Made by a program: the position numbers and the translations under genes
Notes under the pieces: model-generated
Seen by the model: only the letters and a program-made list of their open reading frames with translations
Database searches by the model: none
What the model was told of the DNA's origin: nothing
In this document: positions 1 through 12,341 of the stretch, one piece after another
Layout of the letters: each line of letters starts with the position of its first letter
Position numbering within the stretch: position 1 is the first letter of the stretch
NCBI GenBank assembly: GCA_905250125.1
Contig: CAJNOL010000256.1
Span: forward strand, 62,001-126,000
DNA: 64,000 bases
Reading direction: 5' to 3'
Source of the DNA: Rotaria sordida
Taxonomy: Eukaryota > Rotifera > Eurotatoria > Philodinida > Philodinidae

Positions 1-2717
1 CAATATTAGATTAGAATGATTTCGCTATACTATTATTTATTGTCATACTTATTATTGTTTCTAAATCAAAAAATTTGCTTATTAACATTCATAGTTTGTT
101 TTTGTTACGGCGATTATGGTAGGTATGATAATTAGTTAACTATCATCAGATATCAAATCAGCTATTTAACAAGATAGTAACAAAAGATCAGAGCAAATGA
201 CTTGTTGTTTGTTGAAAGAAACCTTAAAAATCATCAAATAATCAAAAAAAACAAACCTTAAACGTTTTGCCTTTCTGTATATTTCTAGAGAATAGACAAA
301 ATAAATACAAGCATCATACCATTGGATTATAGATGAAATTTAATACAATGATAAGAATGAGAAGTAGTCTCATTCTTGATGTCAAATCAATTGAAATAGA
401 AAATCATTAAACATGATATTTATAGAACAAAAAAAAGTATTATTTTGAAAGAATTTTTATTAGAAAATTTATTATATTTTATTATTTTTATGATCAATCA
501 GATACAAATTTCACATATTTAATTGTTCATTTAGTATCATGTTAAATGTTTATTCTCATCAATAAATTGAATTATATTGAGTATGAAATTTTCGCTCGAG
601 TAAACATCAATATAATGTATATAATAATAATAATAATAAAAATAAATATGCGGATATATTATAGATTTAAACTGTTCATCTTTATGATAATTAAAAAATA
701 AGTGTATCTTCTATCATCAATCATATATTTTTATATTGTACAGTATGAATAATTTATACAGTATAATTAAATCACAGTTTCTATTAAGATCTAAAGATTA
801 AATATTGTTTACATATGATAACATTGTTTAATTGGTGTCATATATATATATATATAAGAAAATAAAATGATTCCATTTATACTTTTTAACTTTGTCTCAA
901 TAGACTAATAACAAACGCGTGTATACTCAATTGTTGATAATAGAAATTTGCATTATTCATCTATTAAACTCATCGGTTTTGTTATATTTTCATTCTTTTC
1001 ACACATTTCTCATTGTACATACATATATATATATATATACACATATATATGTCTACATTCATTAGTAGTCCTTTCGCTCTGTCTCACAATAGCGGCGACT
1101 ACTAAATAGGTTAGAAGAGTGGTCTGTCTAGACATATGTGCACTCATTCATGTGCACATCGACAAGCCATCAACATTGGTAGTTGCTTCCTGTGTGGATT
1201 GAATTTTTTTTTCTTCTTCTTTCTCTTCGATAGTATTATTTGATAATTCTTCGTCAATTGACCAACAACCAATACTCGGTCATTCTCTTGCGGATACATA
1301 GACCAGACATCAATGCAAATATATATATATATATAGCGGTGACGATGCAAGTGAACGAGAAAGAGAAAAAGTTTTCTTTTCTTTTCTTTTTTTCTTTTTT
1401 GAGTAATAAAAAGAAAGAAAGAAAGAAAAAATAAAGTCAGAGAATGACGCCGATGAACTGGTCAGTCGTTTGTTATGTAGTTCATGGAGAAGTATGTAAA
1501 TGTGTGGAAATAAAGACATGAATGGATATTATCGATGATAATATATAGATAGTTTAGAGAATGAATATTGATATGTAATGTTAAACAAATGGAAGAAAGA
1601 AGTTTAATTTATCAAGATTAAAGGTATTTTTGAAGACATATATTTCTAATTTTATTATTCGTAGGATGCTATATAATTATAAGTATAAAGAATATACATA
1701 TATATATGTCAATGAAAGATTTCATTTTTATTTTCCATCTGATCATTCTATTGAATGAAACAATCAAAAACCAAAGTTATCTTTCGAATAAATATATAAA
1801 AAAAAAATGAGAAATAACATACATATAGTTTTTTTTTTCCTGTAGTGTAACAGCGACTCATACCATCATACTGACAAGTGATCAACAACCATCTTATCAG
1901 CTGGTCTAAATAAACAATGGTAACAACGGCCATCTATAAACATTCATCATCAATCATATGTACAAAATTCTTTTTCTTTATCGTTATTTTATCATAATGA
2001 TAAATCATATCGTAGAAACTTCGTATTCATTTAATCTATTTCGGGGGAATCATTATTTCTCATTTTTTTTTGTTTTCTTTAACATGTTTTTCGTTTCTTT
2101 GTGTGGAACTTGTCCTTTCTTCTCAAGTTTGATGACGAACAGCGCGAGGTCCACAACAGTGATAATAATTATGTATACAAAATCAGCGCTGTTGTTTGTA
2201 TGGGTATATCTTCATTATTTTACTCTTCTTGTAGTTTGTTTTCTTTTTCATGTTGTCATTGTTGTCATTATCTAATCATTTTGGATAGAAAAATCTTTTA
2301 GCAAAGATTATTAATTAAACATTTTTTTTTCTATGCTGTTAGTCACATATAACATGCTTTTATTTATCCAAAAAAAAAGAAAAAGAAACAAAATGACATC
2401 GACATAGATAACAACAGCAAATGGAGACAACAAAGGAGAATTATATGTTTGAACAAAAAGAAAACTGATGAATGAACAAGACAAACAAGAAACGTTTTTG
2501 TTTTGCTATATGTATTAGACCTCGAAGAATTAAAAAAGATCATCGAGCATCATATGGGAATAATGTCAAAAAAGGAAAGAAACAAATCCATTCTCTATTT
2601 GTTGTTGTTCGCTATTGATATATACATACACAAACATACGCACAAAAAAGAAACATATAGCAGCAAGAAAAAGATGTGGGCAGGAATAACAAATGTTCCA
2701 TTTTTCTTTGGATTGTT
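1..2717. other. Intergenic region, no gene seen
   Basis: No exon chain with splice signals and recognisable protein is visible on either strand. The DNA is strongly AT-rich with homopolymer A/T runs and short (TA)n microsatellites near 841-856, 1023-1039 and 1319-1335. Short open frames here are low-complexity (Lys- or Phe/Ser-rich) and look like chance readings of A/T tracts. The last few hundred bases are presumably the 3' UTR and downstream flank of the minus-strand hnRNP gene. Confidence 0.6.
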
Positions 2718-5016
2718 TCAATTACGGCCACGATAACCACCACCACCACCTCCGCGGCCACCTCCACGACCATAAGGTGCACCACCGCCACCTCCTCCTC
2801 CTCGGCCACCACCACCACCTCCACGTCGCATTGGACCACCACCCGGTGATGATCCATAATTTTGACCAAAACCGAAACTAGATGGTGCGCCAAAGGCTCC
2901 AAAACCTAAACAAAAATATCTGTAAAAACGAAATTAATTCTCTAAGTATTTTGCTTACCATCATCATATCCACCTCGAGGTGGTCCTCCCATTCCATATC
3001 CTCCTCCTCCTCCGCCTCCTCCACCCATAGGTGCTGAACCACCATAACCCATCATTCCGCCACCACTTCCTCCTCCCATATCACCACCATAACCACCACT
3101 ATACGGTGCAGGTCGATTACTATAATCTCCCCCGGCTCCATAGCCGCCACCACCACCACCGCCACCACCAGATCGGTAACCTCCACCTCCACCACTACCA
3201 CCTCCACCAAAATTTGATTCACCACCCATAGGTCCCCATCCACCGCTCATTCTTGATGACGGTCCACGCATACCACCACCACCGCCGCCACCACCACCTT
3301 GTCCACCGTAGCTTCCTGCAGACATTCGACCACGATTTGTTTGATCTTTTGGTAAAGCTTTTTCGACATTAACAGGATTTCCTTTGATAACATGATGTTT
3401 TTCTAATACAATTTTATCTACTGGATCATAACTATAAGAAAAAATAAATACAAAGAAAACAATCTAATCTTCTTTTTGATAAAAATAAAAATTCTTACTC
3501 ATCAAATTCAACAAATCCAAAACCACGTAATTTTCCTTCATTTGTTTTCATAATAACAGCATCAATAATATTACCATACTAAAATCAAAACATGCCTTTT
3601 TATTTTTAATAATTATATTATTTAATTATGATTTACTTTTGAAAAATATTCATTGAGATCATGTTCGTTGATTGTTCCTTCTCGAATACCACCAACAAAT
3701 AATTTCTTAGCACTTAAGGCTGATTCTGGTTTTCCACTTTCTTCTCTTGGTACAGCTCGTTTTGGTTCAATTTCACGCGAATCAAGAACATGTGGACGAG
3801 CTGCCATTAAACGATCGACCATTGTCGATGAGGCATAAGTAACAAAACCAAAACCTATTTCAATGAATTAAATATAAATATTAAATAATCAATACTGTAT
3901 ATTTACCTCGAGATCGACCTTCACGATCACGCATTATAATACAATCCTAAGAAAAATAGAAATCATTTCTCTCTATTACATTTTTCAAAAATTCATCAAA
4001 AATTTTAATTAATTTAATCAAATTTTATGTGTAACTTATTTCGAAATTTAAGCAACATTTTTTTTTGTCATGGGCGAATACAGTTCGTCTAGTTACCTAT
4101 AAAAAATTTTGTGCTTAACATATTCATTGTTGAAGAAATCGATTTTTCCATATGATAACAAAACGCTATGAGAAAAATCTGCATATAATAGTCTACTCAA
4201 TATTTAAAACTAATTTGCGTCAAGTTTCGACTATAAGGAAAACACAGGTACGAATATTCAAGAATACAATTGTAATAGGATCAAAAAAAAATTCGCATCA
4301 ATATTGAGACTACAAAGACTTCATACTTTTAGTATACTTCAATCTTTATAGGCTTTTCTGTTTTTTTTTAACCTAATTTTCACTATAAAAACATCGTTTC
4401 AATATGTGAAAAACAACATTTTTAAAGTAACTCGACGAGCACTCTATCCAACCTTGACAAAAAAGTTTTACTCAAATTTCAAATTGCCGACAACTTAAAA
4501 ATAAAAACTTTTCAACAACATCTCTGTAAAGTCATTATATACCCAACATATCTTCACGATTATCTTTGAAAGCAAATGTCTAATAGAAAACACATGTCTA
4601 ATAGAAAACACATCATTTTAACTATCAACAGACATCTAATGATGCTAATTTATAAATAATATCTTTTCTAACAATGCTAATTCGTTTATACTTACAACAA
4701 TATCTCCAAATTTTGAAAAATAATCTTTAAAAACTTGATCATCAGTTTTATATGAAAGTCCACCAATAAAAACTTTTCGAAGAGATTCTGGTTCTAAATC
4801 ATTTTTATTATATGTTTGTTGTTCATTATTATCATAAGTATTTTTTGTTGATTCCATTTGTTGTTGTTGTTGTTGCTGTTGTTGTTGTTCGGTTTGATTA
4901 TTTCCATTTGAATGAAACATACCATTTGTTGATGTTTCTGTTGATTCATTTTTTAACATTGAATTATTTTCATCTTTAACAACCGTATCGGTTAATGTAT
5001 TTGTTTCATTCGACAT
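2718..5016 (-). CDS. hnRNP A/B-type RNA-binding protein, two RRMs plus Gly-rich tail
   Basis: Six exons on the minus strand: 4696-5016, 3907-3946, 3637-3854, 3499-3578, 2959-3431, 2718-2905; phases join cleanly to give 439 aa. The N-terminus (about 1-78) is Ser/Thr/Asn-rich with a run of ten Gln. RRM1 shows RNP2 KVFIGG at 81-86 and RNP1 RGFGFVTY at 120-127. RRM2 shows KLFVGG at 171-176 and RGFGFVEF near 211. The tail (about 255-439) is Gly/Tyr/Ser-rich with RGG-like repeats and ends GYRGRN. This is the layout of hnRNP A1/A2B1 and insect Hrb87F/98DE, nuclear proteins that bind nascent RNA and act in splicing and export; the Gly-rich tail is the kind that drives condensates. Intron 1 is long (749 bp). 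If the last donor (2958) is not used, exon 5 reads into a stop after GYDDGKQNT, so a short-tail isoform is possible. Which hnRNP A/B paralogue this is cannot be told. Confidence 0.93.
4576..4611. repeat. 18-bp perfect tandem duplication
   Basis: The unit ATGTCTAATAGAAAACAC occurs twice head to tail inside intron 1 of the hnRNP gene. No function is implied; it is probably a recent slippage or repair duplication. Confidence 0.9.
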
Positions 5017-5498
5017 TTTATTTTATTTTTTAAACTGATAATCGTTTGATCATCTAAAATTAAATCTTCAATCGTCGATTGATTTTTTCTTTTTTGTTCT
5101 TTTATTTTATATATTAAATACATATATTACTATATACAAATCCTCTCGTTACAAAACACGAAATATATTATATATTACAAACGCAATTGTGTATATGTGT
5201 GTGTGTGTGTGTGTACTGTCGATCGCATTCGTAATGCTATTTCTCTCACTCGTTCACGAGATGCAGCACTTCCTAATGCCTGCCTCTGTTGACTAAATCT
5301 ACAAATAGACAAGAAATTATTATATTGTCGAATTTATTCCGTCAATACTCAAAACTCTCTCATTTTATATTTGTTGAAAATTTTTCAAAAGAGAGAACAA
5401 AAAAAAAGATGTTTACCTGAATATTCTTTTGATGTAAACATTGTTTACAAAAACGAAAAACGTTTAATCTAGAAATAAAAATCAACATATTATTGAAT
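5017..5498. promoter_or_regulatory. 5' flank of hnRNP gene, with GT microsatellite
   Basis: This 482-bp gap separates the hnRNP start codon from the stop codon of the BARD1-like gene; both are on the minus strand. It must hold the hnRNP promoter and 5' UTR and the BARD1-like 3' end. A (TG)n run lies at about 5196-5214. No TATA box is obvious. A minus-strand CAG at about 5035-5037, 18 nt before the ATG, could be a 5' UTR or trans-splice acceptor, but its polypyrimidine tract is weak. Confidence 0.5.
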
Positions 5499-8233
5499 TT
5501 AATTATCTAATCGTTCATGAATATTATAATAATCTATACAAGCAAGAAAATCAAGTAATTTTATATGTTTTATAAGATTATTATCAAGAAGTATATCGGG
5601 TGTAGATGATTCATATATAATATATGTCATTATTGTTTGATTTGTATTATTTGAATCAGTATCACTATTAATTCGATGTAATTTTGGTTCACGTTTAAGT
5701 AAAATAGCACCAGTTATTTTTATTAAATCAGTTATATCTTCTTTTTTATATGTATGAAATTGACCATAAAGATAAAATTGACATTTATTAAAAAGAAGAG
5801 ATTCCTTGAAAAGAAAAAAGGAAAAACAAAAATAAAAATTATTTATTAAATATTTATTTTCATTTACATTTTGTTCATGTTTTATTCGACTAATATGTGA
5901 TCCATTTGAATTAGGTTCAAGTTGCGAACCAAGAATTTCATAATCATTTTCATTTATCCATTGTTTTTGTTTTATACATTCTTCAATCCCTAATAAAGAC
6001 GAAAAAAAACAAATTATCAATAAAATTTTTCTGATTGTTTTACATTTTTCTGAAACAATCCATTTGCCAAGAATAATACCACGTAAATAATTTATTGTAC
6101 GAAAAGCTATTTTATCACTTTCACCACATGCTATCACATGAGTAACTAAACGAAAGAATTTATTTAAACAAATGATTAGAACAAAAAAAAAATCAAATAT
6201 ATCGAACCATTATTTTCAACATTTTTAGTTGTTGTTACACATTTACGACCAAATATTGTTTGAATAGATTTTATTAATGATTCTTTACGTGTTTTATCAA
6301 AACCAGTTAAAAAAAGAATATTTGATGATGATATTGTTCGTATACGTCGTCTTGGAGGTGGAGCTATTGGTAGATCATTATGAGTAAGATTTGTACATTG
6401 ATTTTTTTCGAAAAGTAATGAAATATTTGGATTATTTAATTCAGTAACAAGATCAATTGCAGTTTTACCATTTTTATTTCTTTTTTTTTTCAATAGAAAA
6501 AAAATTAAAATATTTTTCTATTTAAAAGAATTGTAAACATACTTTATATGTGGATCAGCTCCATTTTCAAGTAAAAATTTAATTACACATTCGTTCGTAT
6601 TTTCATTTAACAGTGCTTCATGTAAAACAGTCATTTGCTCTTCACCACCTTGTACATTAATATTAGCATTATTAGCAAGTAATAATTCCATCAATGGAAT
6701 ATCGCCCATAGAACTGGCCTAAGAAAATAATAGTAAAACTTCGTTCTTAATACATGATATGTAAATGCACTAATTTTATAAGATAAGAGAAAAAGTTTAA
6801 ATATGTTATTTAATACGATAGCATTGATTAAACTTCATCATTCAAAAGCGGCAAGATGTAAAACTAATAATTAACTTTTATATGTTTTTCATACTTAAAA
6901 CATACATATAGGTCATATTGGTTCATTGTCTACTCTCTAAAGAGACTATATGGTATATAAACATTCAGTGAATCTAGAAGTAGACGTTATTTCTATTGTC
7001 AATCTTTCTAGTATTATTCCCCAATGACAGCTATTTTCATGTGTGACTACTTTCTTTCCATAGAAATATTCTGTCTACTATTCCTAATGGATATAAATAA
7101 TTTTACCTCATGCAATGGTGTCCATGAATTATTATCAATTGTATTTACTGGATGTCCTTCTTCAATTAATTGTTTAACACGTATGATATCAGCTTTTTTT
7201 ACAGCTTGATGTATTAATGATTCACCTTTATCATTACGTATATCAATCGACGATTTATTTGATAATATTGATTTTGTTGGATTAATAATAGATTTTTCCT
7301 TAGTCTAAGATAAAGATTAATATTTAATTTTGTTAATAACATAATTCTTACATTTGTTTTTTCTTCAGTATTTATTATCTCTCGTTGTTTTATTAATTTA
7401 GTTGTTTCAATCGATTTTGAATCATGTTTTATTTGATGAACTTCTCGTGTTAAACGTATTGATTTTGTTTTTTTTTCTTCATTATGAGCATCTATTTTTG
7501 TTTGAGTGCGAGTAATTTTTTTAACAATAGATGGACTAATTATCGGTAATGGTTCATCAATATCGTCAGTTTTTTTTGTTCGTTTTGAAGGTGATTCATT
7601 TTCTTGTTGCTTTAAACTAATTGATCGTTTTGATGAATTTGAACCACGAATAGTTTTACGTCGTATTTGATTATTATCTAATTCAGGAATATTTGATTGA
7701 TTTTCTTTATTATTTTCATCAGCAGCATCATCATTATCACTATCATCATGAAGTATATTAAGATTTTTTTTCTTAATTATTATCTTTTTTTTCATATCAA
7801 TTATTGATGTTGTTTGTTGATTTTCACGAATAGATGGACGTAATAAATTTAAACATGTTGATACACCTTCTCTGATAGCTTCCTTTTTTTGTTCGATATG
7901 ATCTTTAGATTCATTAGTGAAATCATCTTAAATAATGAATAAGAAAAAAAAAAGAAATAAACATGAATATTTTTCTTTTATTTGTTACATACTTAATTCA
8001 TATAATGCGCGAAATGTCCGATTAAGTAATGCTAAAACTTTGTTATATTTTATATTTGAATGAATTAATGATAAATGAGGAATTGTTCCATTGGAATATT
8101 CTTTTTCTGCACATGATCTTTATATAAAAATAAAAAAAAATTAATCGAAAAAAAAAAATTTTTTTTTTTTTTTTACAAGCAAACTATTGTTTCTTGTCCA
8201 TTAATAGTAACTATTTCACGTGGAAGTGTTTTG
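5499..8233 (-). CDS. BARD1: BARD1-like protein: ankyrin repeats plus C-terminal BRCT region (5' end not found)
   Basis: Nine exons on the minus strand join in phase: 8177-8233, 7993-8117, 7352-7926, 7107-7304, 6543-6718, 6208-6479, 6044-6145, 5868-5989, 5499-5804, giving 643 aa without a defined start. The middle is a basic, Ser/Lys/Glu-rich linker. Then come about three ankyrin repeats (motifs GESLIHQAV, TPLHEASSMGDIPLMELLL, TVLHEALL, GADPHIKNKNGKTAIDL), followed by a tandem-BRCT-like region (NILFLTGFD, VTHVIACG, LRGIILGKWIVSEKWI, then a second fold ending in the stop). Ankyrin followed by two BRCTs is the order seen in BARD1, the BRCA1 partner in a nuclear E3 ligase that acts in homologous repair. 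BARD1 also has an N-terminal RING. None is seen in these exons, so it is either in upstream exons I could not place or absent. The donor at 6207 (GTTCGA) is non-consensus but preserves the frame. Confidence 0.72.
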
Positions 8234-9896
8234 CTAAGGAGAAGAAAAACAAAACAATATAAGAATTTTTATTTAAAATAAATTAATGACAAACCATAAT
8301 GAACATAGAAGAAGTTGACAACATTGTTACAAGGTAATTATTTAAAAGAGAGACGTCTGTTTTTAAATAGAAAGAAAGAAACAATAGATTGTTTTGTTTT
8401 ATTCGATTGGTTTATTGTAAACCGTTGATGTTAATGAATGATATTCATGAAATGAGAATATAAATTAATGAATTATTTTAAAAAATATTCAAAAAATAAA
8501 ATTAATCTTTGTATTCTAAGAAATACTTATTTAGGATTTCAGTACGTATTGATTTTTGAACGACATCTATCATTAAATTATAGATGAATGAATGAAAAAC
8601 ATTTTGAAGTTATTCTCGTACCATATTGTGTATTTGTTGAAATCTTAGATGTAAAGGAAAAGAAATTAAAATGACAGACTGTGTTATTTACTTTCCATTA
8701 AAGAATATCAATATTATTAAAATATCCATGAGAATGTTGTTATGTGAAGCAACAAAAAAAAAACAACTGCTAATCTTTAGATTAAACACTCATATAAGGT
8801 TGTACATAAGCAGTAGAATATTTAGAATATAGGGTAGGCACTAGAGATATTCACAGGGTAATTTTTTCATACTCTGCCCCTATCCTTGTCTCAGTATGCT
8901 CTACAAAACCGATACACTGTCTTGATTATATTTTTCAATTGAATTCAACAAGCAATGCTGTTTGCATATTTTAAAAAACACGTCTTCAAGGCGCCGATAG
9001 ATTCTTTGAATCACAATTTTCAAGATGAAATCTTTGATTTTTTTTTCCAATAAGAATTACTTAAATTGTTTAGGAGTATGAAAATTTGGAGAAGATAGAA
9101 TAAATTGACTAATAAGACAAGACGACGGTGTATTTGATATAGCAGTAAGATCAGAAGTAGACATTAGGCAAATATTCCCAGCTGAATCAAATGATAATAG
9201 GACTCATAACTTTCAATAGCAAGGAGTATTCTTTCATCTTTTGCGGAAAAGCTCTTATTATTTTATATTAAATTGTTTCAAGTGTGCGCATTCGTATGAT
9301 TTTCATGAGTTCAGTATATGAGTTGCTTTAAATATGCACATAAATCATGCAAACATTTAAGTACTTGTTTACGGAAAGAATGTCATGTGATGTGAATACA
9401 TCTTGAAGTTTGTGTATGTCAAACACATAAAAAAAAGGGGGATTAGGGTAAAGTATAAATATCCTATCCTGCCCTGTGGACACAACAATCTTAATAAGAT
9501 TCCTACCGAAAAGTTAAGAGTAGTCAAGAAGAGAGGACAAATTATTTTATGCTATTTGGATGAAACACAGTTAGTGCTTCAATTTTTCAATTGACATTTT
9601 GCACGGTTGAGAAAAAATTCGCATATTGCATCAAAAAAATTGTACTTGAAGAAACACGCTAGCATTTGTCATTACTTAATTTCGAGTCTTGAAAGAAGAG
9701 TTTTCAATCTGCTTCATTGAGAAAACATAATAATGGTGAAACAGAAGCATTCACAAAATCAGAGGATTCCATTGTAGATTCGTTCACTTTGTTTAGAATA
9801 TTTTTTTAGGCATAAACAATTAATCAACAATAAGAATCACACCAGTCATAATCTCATACTAAGGAGGAAAGTACTCAAGATGTACATTTCTATTTT
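8234..9896. other. Intergenic, presumed 5' region of the BARD1-like gene
   Basis: AT-rich DNA with no recognisable protein. The missing first exon or exons of the minus-strand BARD1-like gene should lie here. A candidate ATG near 8328 (minus) has a weak GT donor in the wrong phase and was not used. A 63-aa open frame at 9403-9594 has no recognisable similarity. Confidence 0.5.
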
Positions 9897-10338
9897 GACT
9901 CATTCATATATCATTCGATAGAGTATATTGAGATAAGAAAAAGATTAAAAGAGTTTGAGTTCATGACGTACAGGCAAAGATTTTGCATTTAGATAGATTT
10001 AAAGATAGTCCTGAAAGGTTCAACGAGAATGAACATGTCTTTCTTGAGACATTGAGTTTAAAAGAAAATAGTTGTTTACTGTAAGAGAACACAATGATCC
10101 ATTTCACTTGGAGATTAATTATCTCTACAAAGATATGTTCATTTTTGTTGAAATTTTCAGGACTACCAAATAATTATTTAACCTATCTATAGACGTAATT
10201 TCTGGTCAACACTCTTTATTGTTGTTTTTTTTCGGAATGCCTGACTCTCACTTCTTTCCAATATGTTATGAGTTCGAACTCTTTCAGGCCTTTTCTTATC
10301 TCAATATAGTCTATCGAATGACGTATGAATAAATCAAA
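9897..10338. repeat. Foldback (long inverted repeat) element, about 440 bp
   Basis: The outer arm 9900-9966 (ATTCATATATCATTCGATAG, then GAGATAAGAAAA) reappears as its reverse complement at 10259-10336. The inner arm at about 10006-10042 (AGTCCTGAAAGGTTCAACGA, then GAATGAACAT) reappears inverted at about 10128-10168. Arms are imperfect (diverged) and separated by a short centre around 10060-10120. It has no coding capacity. This is typical of a non-autonomous DNA transposon remnant; no clear target-site duplication was found. Confidence 0.75.
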
Positions 10339-10349
10339 ATATTAATGTT

Positions 10350-10715
10350 GTTTAATGAAATGTAAATGAATAAACTAGTTCATCAATCATTTATATATTT
10401 TATACAAAAAAATACAGTGAAGTTTTCAATCTTTTTCGAAAGGTCACTTTCAACACTAAAGTGATATGAAAGACATGTACACATAACACATAAAATAATT
10501 TTTTTTCGTTCTGTTCTGAGCTTTGCTGTGTAATGTCCAAAACAAAACAAAAAATAAAAAAAAGAATTGTTTTATATATTATGTGTACATGTCTTTCATA
10601 TCACTTTAGTGTTGAATATGATCTTTTGAAATAGATTGAAAACTTCATCGTACTCTTTGTGTATATGATACATATATGATTGATCAATTAGTTTATCTTG
10701 CAATGAATGAATCAA
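10350..10715. repeat. Foldback element immediately downstream of the first
   Basis: The left arm has its core at 10413-10500, including CAACACTAAAGTGATATGAA and AGACATGTACACATAA. It is repeated in inverted orientation at 10565-10652. Weaker matching continues outward on both sides (ATCAATCAT near 10383 versus ATGATTGAT near 10677). The core around ACACTAAAGTGATATGAAAGACATGTACACATAA is nearly identical between arms, so this palindrome is better preserved than its neighbour. The spacer of about 65 bp is T/A-rich. Confidence 0.8.
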
Positions 10716-11214
10716 AACAGAAGTGGAAACTTTGCGTATTCCTTAAATGATGTTACAGCATGAATAAAAAAGTATATTGTAGCTGATATTTTCTGAATGA
10801 AAGAGTATTTTTTTCGACGTCATCGTCCACTTTCATTCTCATGTAGGACTGCACTGTTTAGAAAAATTGAAAAAGTTCTTTTTCTCCTTAAAAAATATCA
10901 GTTGTAACGTACTTCTACATTCATACTGGAATATTGATTGATATAAAAAAAAATTTCTATAACTAATTATAGATAAGATTGATAATCTTTATCTTATTAT
11001 ACTTAAATGCCTTCATGTTTTCGAACAATCTATTTATATTCTCGAATTTGTTAACAATGATCTTCGACAGATTCTTTACAAGCAATATATTAAATCGATT
11101 CATACTTTTAAATATATTCATATATAAAAATTTCAAAAAACTTTGACCACAATTCATTCAAGTGATCAACAATAAATCAATTAAACACATCTCCTGTACT
11201 TCCTTCACTTCCAG
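10716..11214. other. Intergenic, no gene seen
   Basis: AT-rich sequence with one 64-aa minus-strand open frame (10963-11157) of Asn/Ile/Lys-rich composition that I regard as chance. The pyrimidine-rich stretch ending in CAG at 11214 serves as a plausible acceptor for the downstream coding exon. Confidence 0.5.
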
Positions 11215-12341
11215 TACCAATAGGTACAAGACAATTTGACTACCATAGATTTAATATCTATTATAATTTAGAAAGTGAAGAAATACGCCTAGCTGCTAGT
11301 ATTATTGACAAATCAAAAGGTAAAATCGAAATTAAGGTAGGCAAATATATATATATACAGGATACCCAAAAGTAACGTTATTGAAAGAAAAAAAAATTGA
11401 ATATCTCCATTATGGCTCGAGCAAATGAACTGATTTTTTTATTGCTAGTGAAGGTATGTTCACACTTCATATTCATAAAGACAAGACAAGAGAGAACCTT
11501 TTTTAAGTATCACTATTGACTTCAACAAAAAAAATTCTTACTTTTTTACAGATAGAGAAAAAACCAACATACGTAACAACGGGTCTCTCTAGGGATGTCT
11601 TTATGAATATAAAGCTTGAATATGCTTCTCTCATTGGTAAAAAAATCAGTTCGTTTGCTCGAGCCATAATGAAGATATTCAATTTTTTTTCAGTAACTTT
11701 ACTTGTGGGTCACCCTGTATATATATATATATTCTATTCCATATTGTTCGTTTTTTTTTTCTATTTTTCTACAATCTTGGTGAAAAGAAGCCAAAACAAT
11801 CACTGACTGGGATAACAACAACCCTAGTATCAACTCAATCAAATACTATGCAAAATAATCGTTAGAAAATATCTTCATCAGTATGTTCATTTTCAAAAAC
11901 TTCAACTATTCCATCATCATCGTATAGATCGTTATGTATCAGTTTATACGAAAGTATCATCTTTAACTCAATTAGAAGAAAAAAAAACAATGACGACCTA
12001 GTTCATCAATTCGTACTAGTGCTCAAACTAATTCAAAAAAAAAACTATGCACAATACTTCGTTTTATCACTCAGCAATTCTTATCTCCAACTGCACAATT
12101 GGTCATTAAACTTTTACAACAAAAAATACTAATACCGCCAATTCTTCTAGTCGAAAATGACAAGAAGTCAATACTCGATAAGCAAGCTAATAATAATATG
12201 AATGATGAAACTATAGTTTCAGAACAAACATCTATTATGATAATTACAGAGAAACCTAAAAATATTTCTAATGAAACAAATGCGATAGATATATTGTCTG
12301 TTCCACAACCAATTATATTTAATTCAGCACTAATGTGGCAA
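11215..12341 (+). pseudogene. Decayed coding locus with one intron and a frameshift, product unrecognised
   Basis: Exon 11215-11336 follows a good polypyrimidine-CAG acceptor and ends at a GTAGGC donor; its frame reads PIGTRQFDYHRFNIYYNLES then EEIRLAASIIDKSKGKIEIK. In the same phase it joins an exon starting at 11828 after CCCTAG (YQLNQILCKIIVRKYLHQYV, then HFQKLQLFHHHRIDRYVSVY). That frame hits TAG after EEKKTMTT at about 11998-12000. Coding-like sequence then continues in another frame (SSSIRTSAQTN, ILRFITQQFLSPTAQLVIKL) to about 12341. The switch of frame suggests a disabling indel near 12000, though a missed splice is possible. The intron (11337-11827) is almost filled by a MITE. I do not recognise the protein; the second exon is rich in His, Tyr and basic residues. 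Confidence 0.4.
11358..11717. mobile_element. Mariner-type MITE, 360 bp, TA-flanked
   Basis: The left end CAGGATACCCAAAAGTAAC and the right end, read inverted, CAGGGTGACCCACAAGTAAA form terminal inverted repeats of the CAGGGTGNCCCAAAAGT type used by many Tc1/mariner-superfamily elements. The repeats extend inward for over 100 bp (for example ATGGCTCGAGCAAA at about 11412-11425 and its inverse near 11656-11669, GACAAGACAAG versus the 11598 side). TA dinucleotides abut both ends, inside a (TA)n tract, as expected for TA target-site insertion. There is no transposase. It sits in the intron of the decayed coding locus. Confidence 0.82.

Noticed and set aside
2612..3325. Open frames antisense to, or in other frames of, the Gly-rich hnRNP tail (His-, Val- or Asp-rich)
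   Set aside because: They are shadows of the GGN codon repeats of the real minus-strand exons.
9403..9594. 63-aa open frame (MKFVYVKHIKKRGIRVKYKY...)
   Set aside because: No similarity to known families, no promoter or polyA context; consistent with chance in this region.
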